From NCBI RefSeq assembly GCF_007830435.1, contig NZ_VLLC01000017.1, positions 19,794 to 83,793 on the forward strand: DNA of 64,000 bases. Direction: 5' to 3'. The position numbers and the translations under genes were made by a program. Below the pieces are notes generated by a model. That model did no database searches and had not been told where the DNA came from. It was given only the letters and a program-made list of their open reading frames with translations. Of this stretch, positions 63,240 to 64,000 are shown in pieces. Each line of letters opens with the position of its first letter. Position 1 is the stretch's first letter. This DNA is from Desulfobotulus alkaliphilus. Its GTDB lineage: Bacteria; Desulfobacterota; Desulfobacteria; Desulfobacterales; ASO4-4.

Positions 63240-63617
63240 ATGATGGATATCCTTGCTATTACAGGAACTGTTCTGATCGTATTTCTGATAATGAGCAAGT
63301 ATAGCACCCAGTATCAACATCTTGCAATGCAGGTTGAGAAGGTTGTAGGAGGCTACCAGATGCTGCATCGAATGGTCGGGAGCATACTGGCAATCTCCCT
63401 TGCTTGGTTGCTTCGGATATACAGGAAATCCAAAGCAGAACAGATACTGCTCTTTATTCTGATACTGCTCTGCTATGCACTTGATGAATGGCTGCAAAGC
63501 CTTGTACCCCACCGACATGCAAGCCTGAACGACTTTAAGAATTCCGCTGTGGGCTGGTCTGCAGCCCTGTTACTGTGGGCATGCCTTTTCTGGACAGGAA
63601 AAGGCATGGACAAATAA
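63240..63617 (+). CDS. VanZ-like small membrane protein
   Basis: 125 residues from the ATG at 63240 (a TTG at 63219 would add seven). Four hydrophobic segments. The hallmark DEWLQSLVPHRHASLNDFKNSAVGWSAALLLW (D-E-x-x-Q ... R-x-x-S-x-x-D) is that of VanZ-like proteins, whose role is mostly unknown beyond low-level teicoplanin resistance in VanZ itself. The ribosome site is weak. It converges on the rRNA operon terminator. Confidence 0.72.
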   Translation: MMDILAITGTVLIVFLIMSKYSTQYQHLAMQVEKVVGGYQMLHRMVGSILAISLAWLLRIYRKSKAEQILLFILILLCYALDEWLQSLVPHRHASLNDFKNSAVGWSAALLLWACLFWTGKGMDK

Positions 63618-63618
63618 A

Positions 63619-63665
63619 AAACGCCCTGTCTAGGAAGGTGTATACCTTGAAGACAGAGCGTTAAA
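63619..63665 (-). terminator. Terminator of the rRNA operon
   Basis: On the minus strand, AACGCTCTGTCT pairs with AGACAGGGCGTT (one mismatch), followed by TTTTTATTT. It starts within 10 bases of the 5S 3' end. Confidence 0.85.
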
Positions 63666-63669
63666 AGAA

Positions 63670-63784
<115 letters not shown>

Positions 63785-63932
63785 AAATTGTATTTCGATG
63801 TATAAATATAAAAAAAGAACTGAAGGCTTTTACACCTTATTCATTCATGCGTCGAGTTATTTTTTTATTTTATTTATATGCAAGCAAAACAAAACCAAAG
63901 CGCTGGTCTGCAATCAAAGATCACCAATATTG
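63785..63932. other. 23S-5S spacer
   Basis: About 148 AT-rich bases between 23S and 5S; no tRNA seen. Confidence 0.7.
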
Positions 63933-64000
63933 TGGCTAAGCCTCACGACCGATTAGTACCGGTAAGCTCCATGCATTACTGCACTTACACACCCGGCCTA
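63933..64000 (-). rRNA. rrl: 23S ribosomal RNA, 3' end only
   Basis: The reverse complement reads GTGTGTAAGTGCAGTAATGC, then ACCGGTACTAATCGGTCGTG and AGGCTTAGCC, the conserved 3' terminal segment of 23S rRNA. The rest of the gene and the 16S lie to the right of the window. Confidence 0.95.

Noticed and set aside
63785..63932. tRNA gene in the 23S-5S spacer
   Set aside because: No cloverleaf or TTCGA loop was visible; no tRNA gene was found anywhere in the window by eye.

Overview
The window looks like a chromosomal segment of a sulfate-reducing or related anaerobic Desulfobacterota bacterium, most like the Desulfobacteraceae/Desulfobotulus group. This is inferred from gene content: a two-iron-centre desulfoferrodoxin, a flavodiiron protein with rubredoxin and ferredoxin, cytochrome bd oxidase, small families known mainly from Desulfovibrio-type genomes (DVU0298- and DVU0772-like), a short-chain beta-oxidation operon with a two-subunit CoA-transferase, and many two-component and c-di-GMP proteins. 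I could not compute composition or run searches, so the placement is provisional.

Layout. 1-1.4 kb: an efflux outer-membrane lipoprotein cut by the left edge, and a thioesterase. 2-14.6 kb: a sigma54-dependent activator, a lone CoA-transferase accessory domain, an OFA-type transporter, and a long minus-strand beta-oxidation operon (thiolase, 3-hydroxyacyl-CoA dehydrogenase, acyl-CoA dehydrogenase, CoA-transferase A and B, a 97-residue protein, two crotonase-fold enzymes). The operon is preceded by a well-matched -24/-12 (sigma54) promoter at 14595-14610. 15-32 kb: signalling (two hybrid kinases sharing a sensor type, two HD-GYP phosphodiesterases, a GntR regulator), with a TauE-like permease, an ArsA-type ATPase, RNase D and ThrS. 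32-39 kb: UspA, a NYN + cold-shock fusion, an acyltransferase, a lytic transglycosylase with two LPP20-like lipoproteins, and a diguanylate cyclase. 39.7-44.9 kb: an acyl-CoA synthetase and grpE-dnaK. 45-51 kb: an oxygen and redox defence block. 51.7-61.2 kb: DVU0772-like protein, RecN, FmdB, MarR, EpmA, an HDAC-family deacylase with a hydantoinase-like ATPase, and an enoyl-CoA isomerase. 61.5-63 kb: a dead IS630 element next to another transposase remnant. 63.2 kb to the end: a VanZ-like protein, then the 3' end of an rRNA operon on the minus strand (23S end, 5S, terminator).

The most notable unexplained feature is a dispersed non-autonomous element (family A): seven copies plus one decayed fragment in 40 kb. 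Its ends start GTAA and share about 20 bp of inverted repeat. Four copies have perfect 8-bp target duplications and a fifth has 7 of 8, which is the IS66 signature, but there is no transposase. Inside it are two sites that either hold or lack a 69-bp module ending in CCGGCACTCAAG / CTTGAGTGCCGG with a variable core. One copy has lost exactly the segment between two such modules. A second repeat family (B) has ends CTGATTAC / GTAATCAG. Copies of family A sit at or against the stop codons of dnaK and the HDAC gene. Another point worth testing is a pair of mutually exclusive hairpins, one of them a terminator, in the grpE-dnaK leader.
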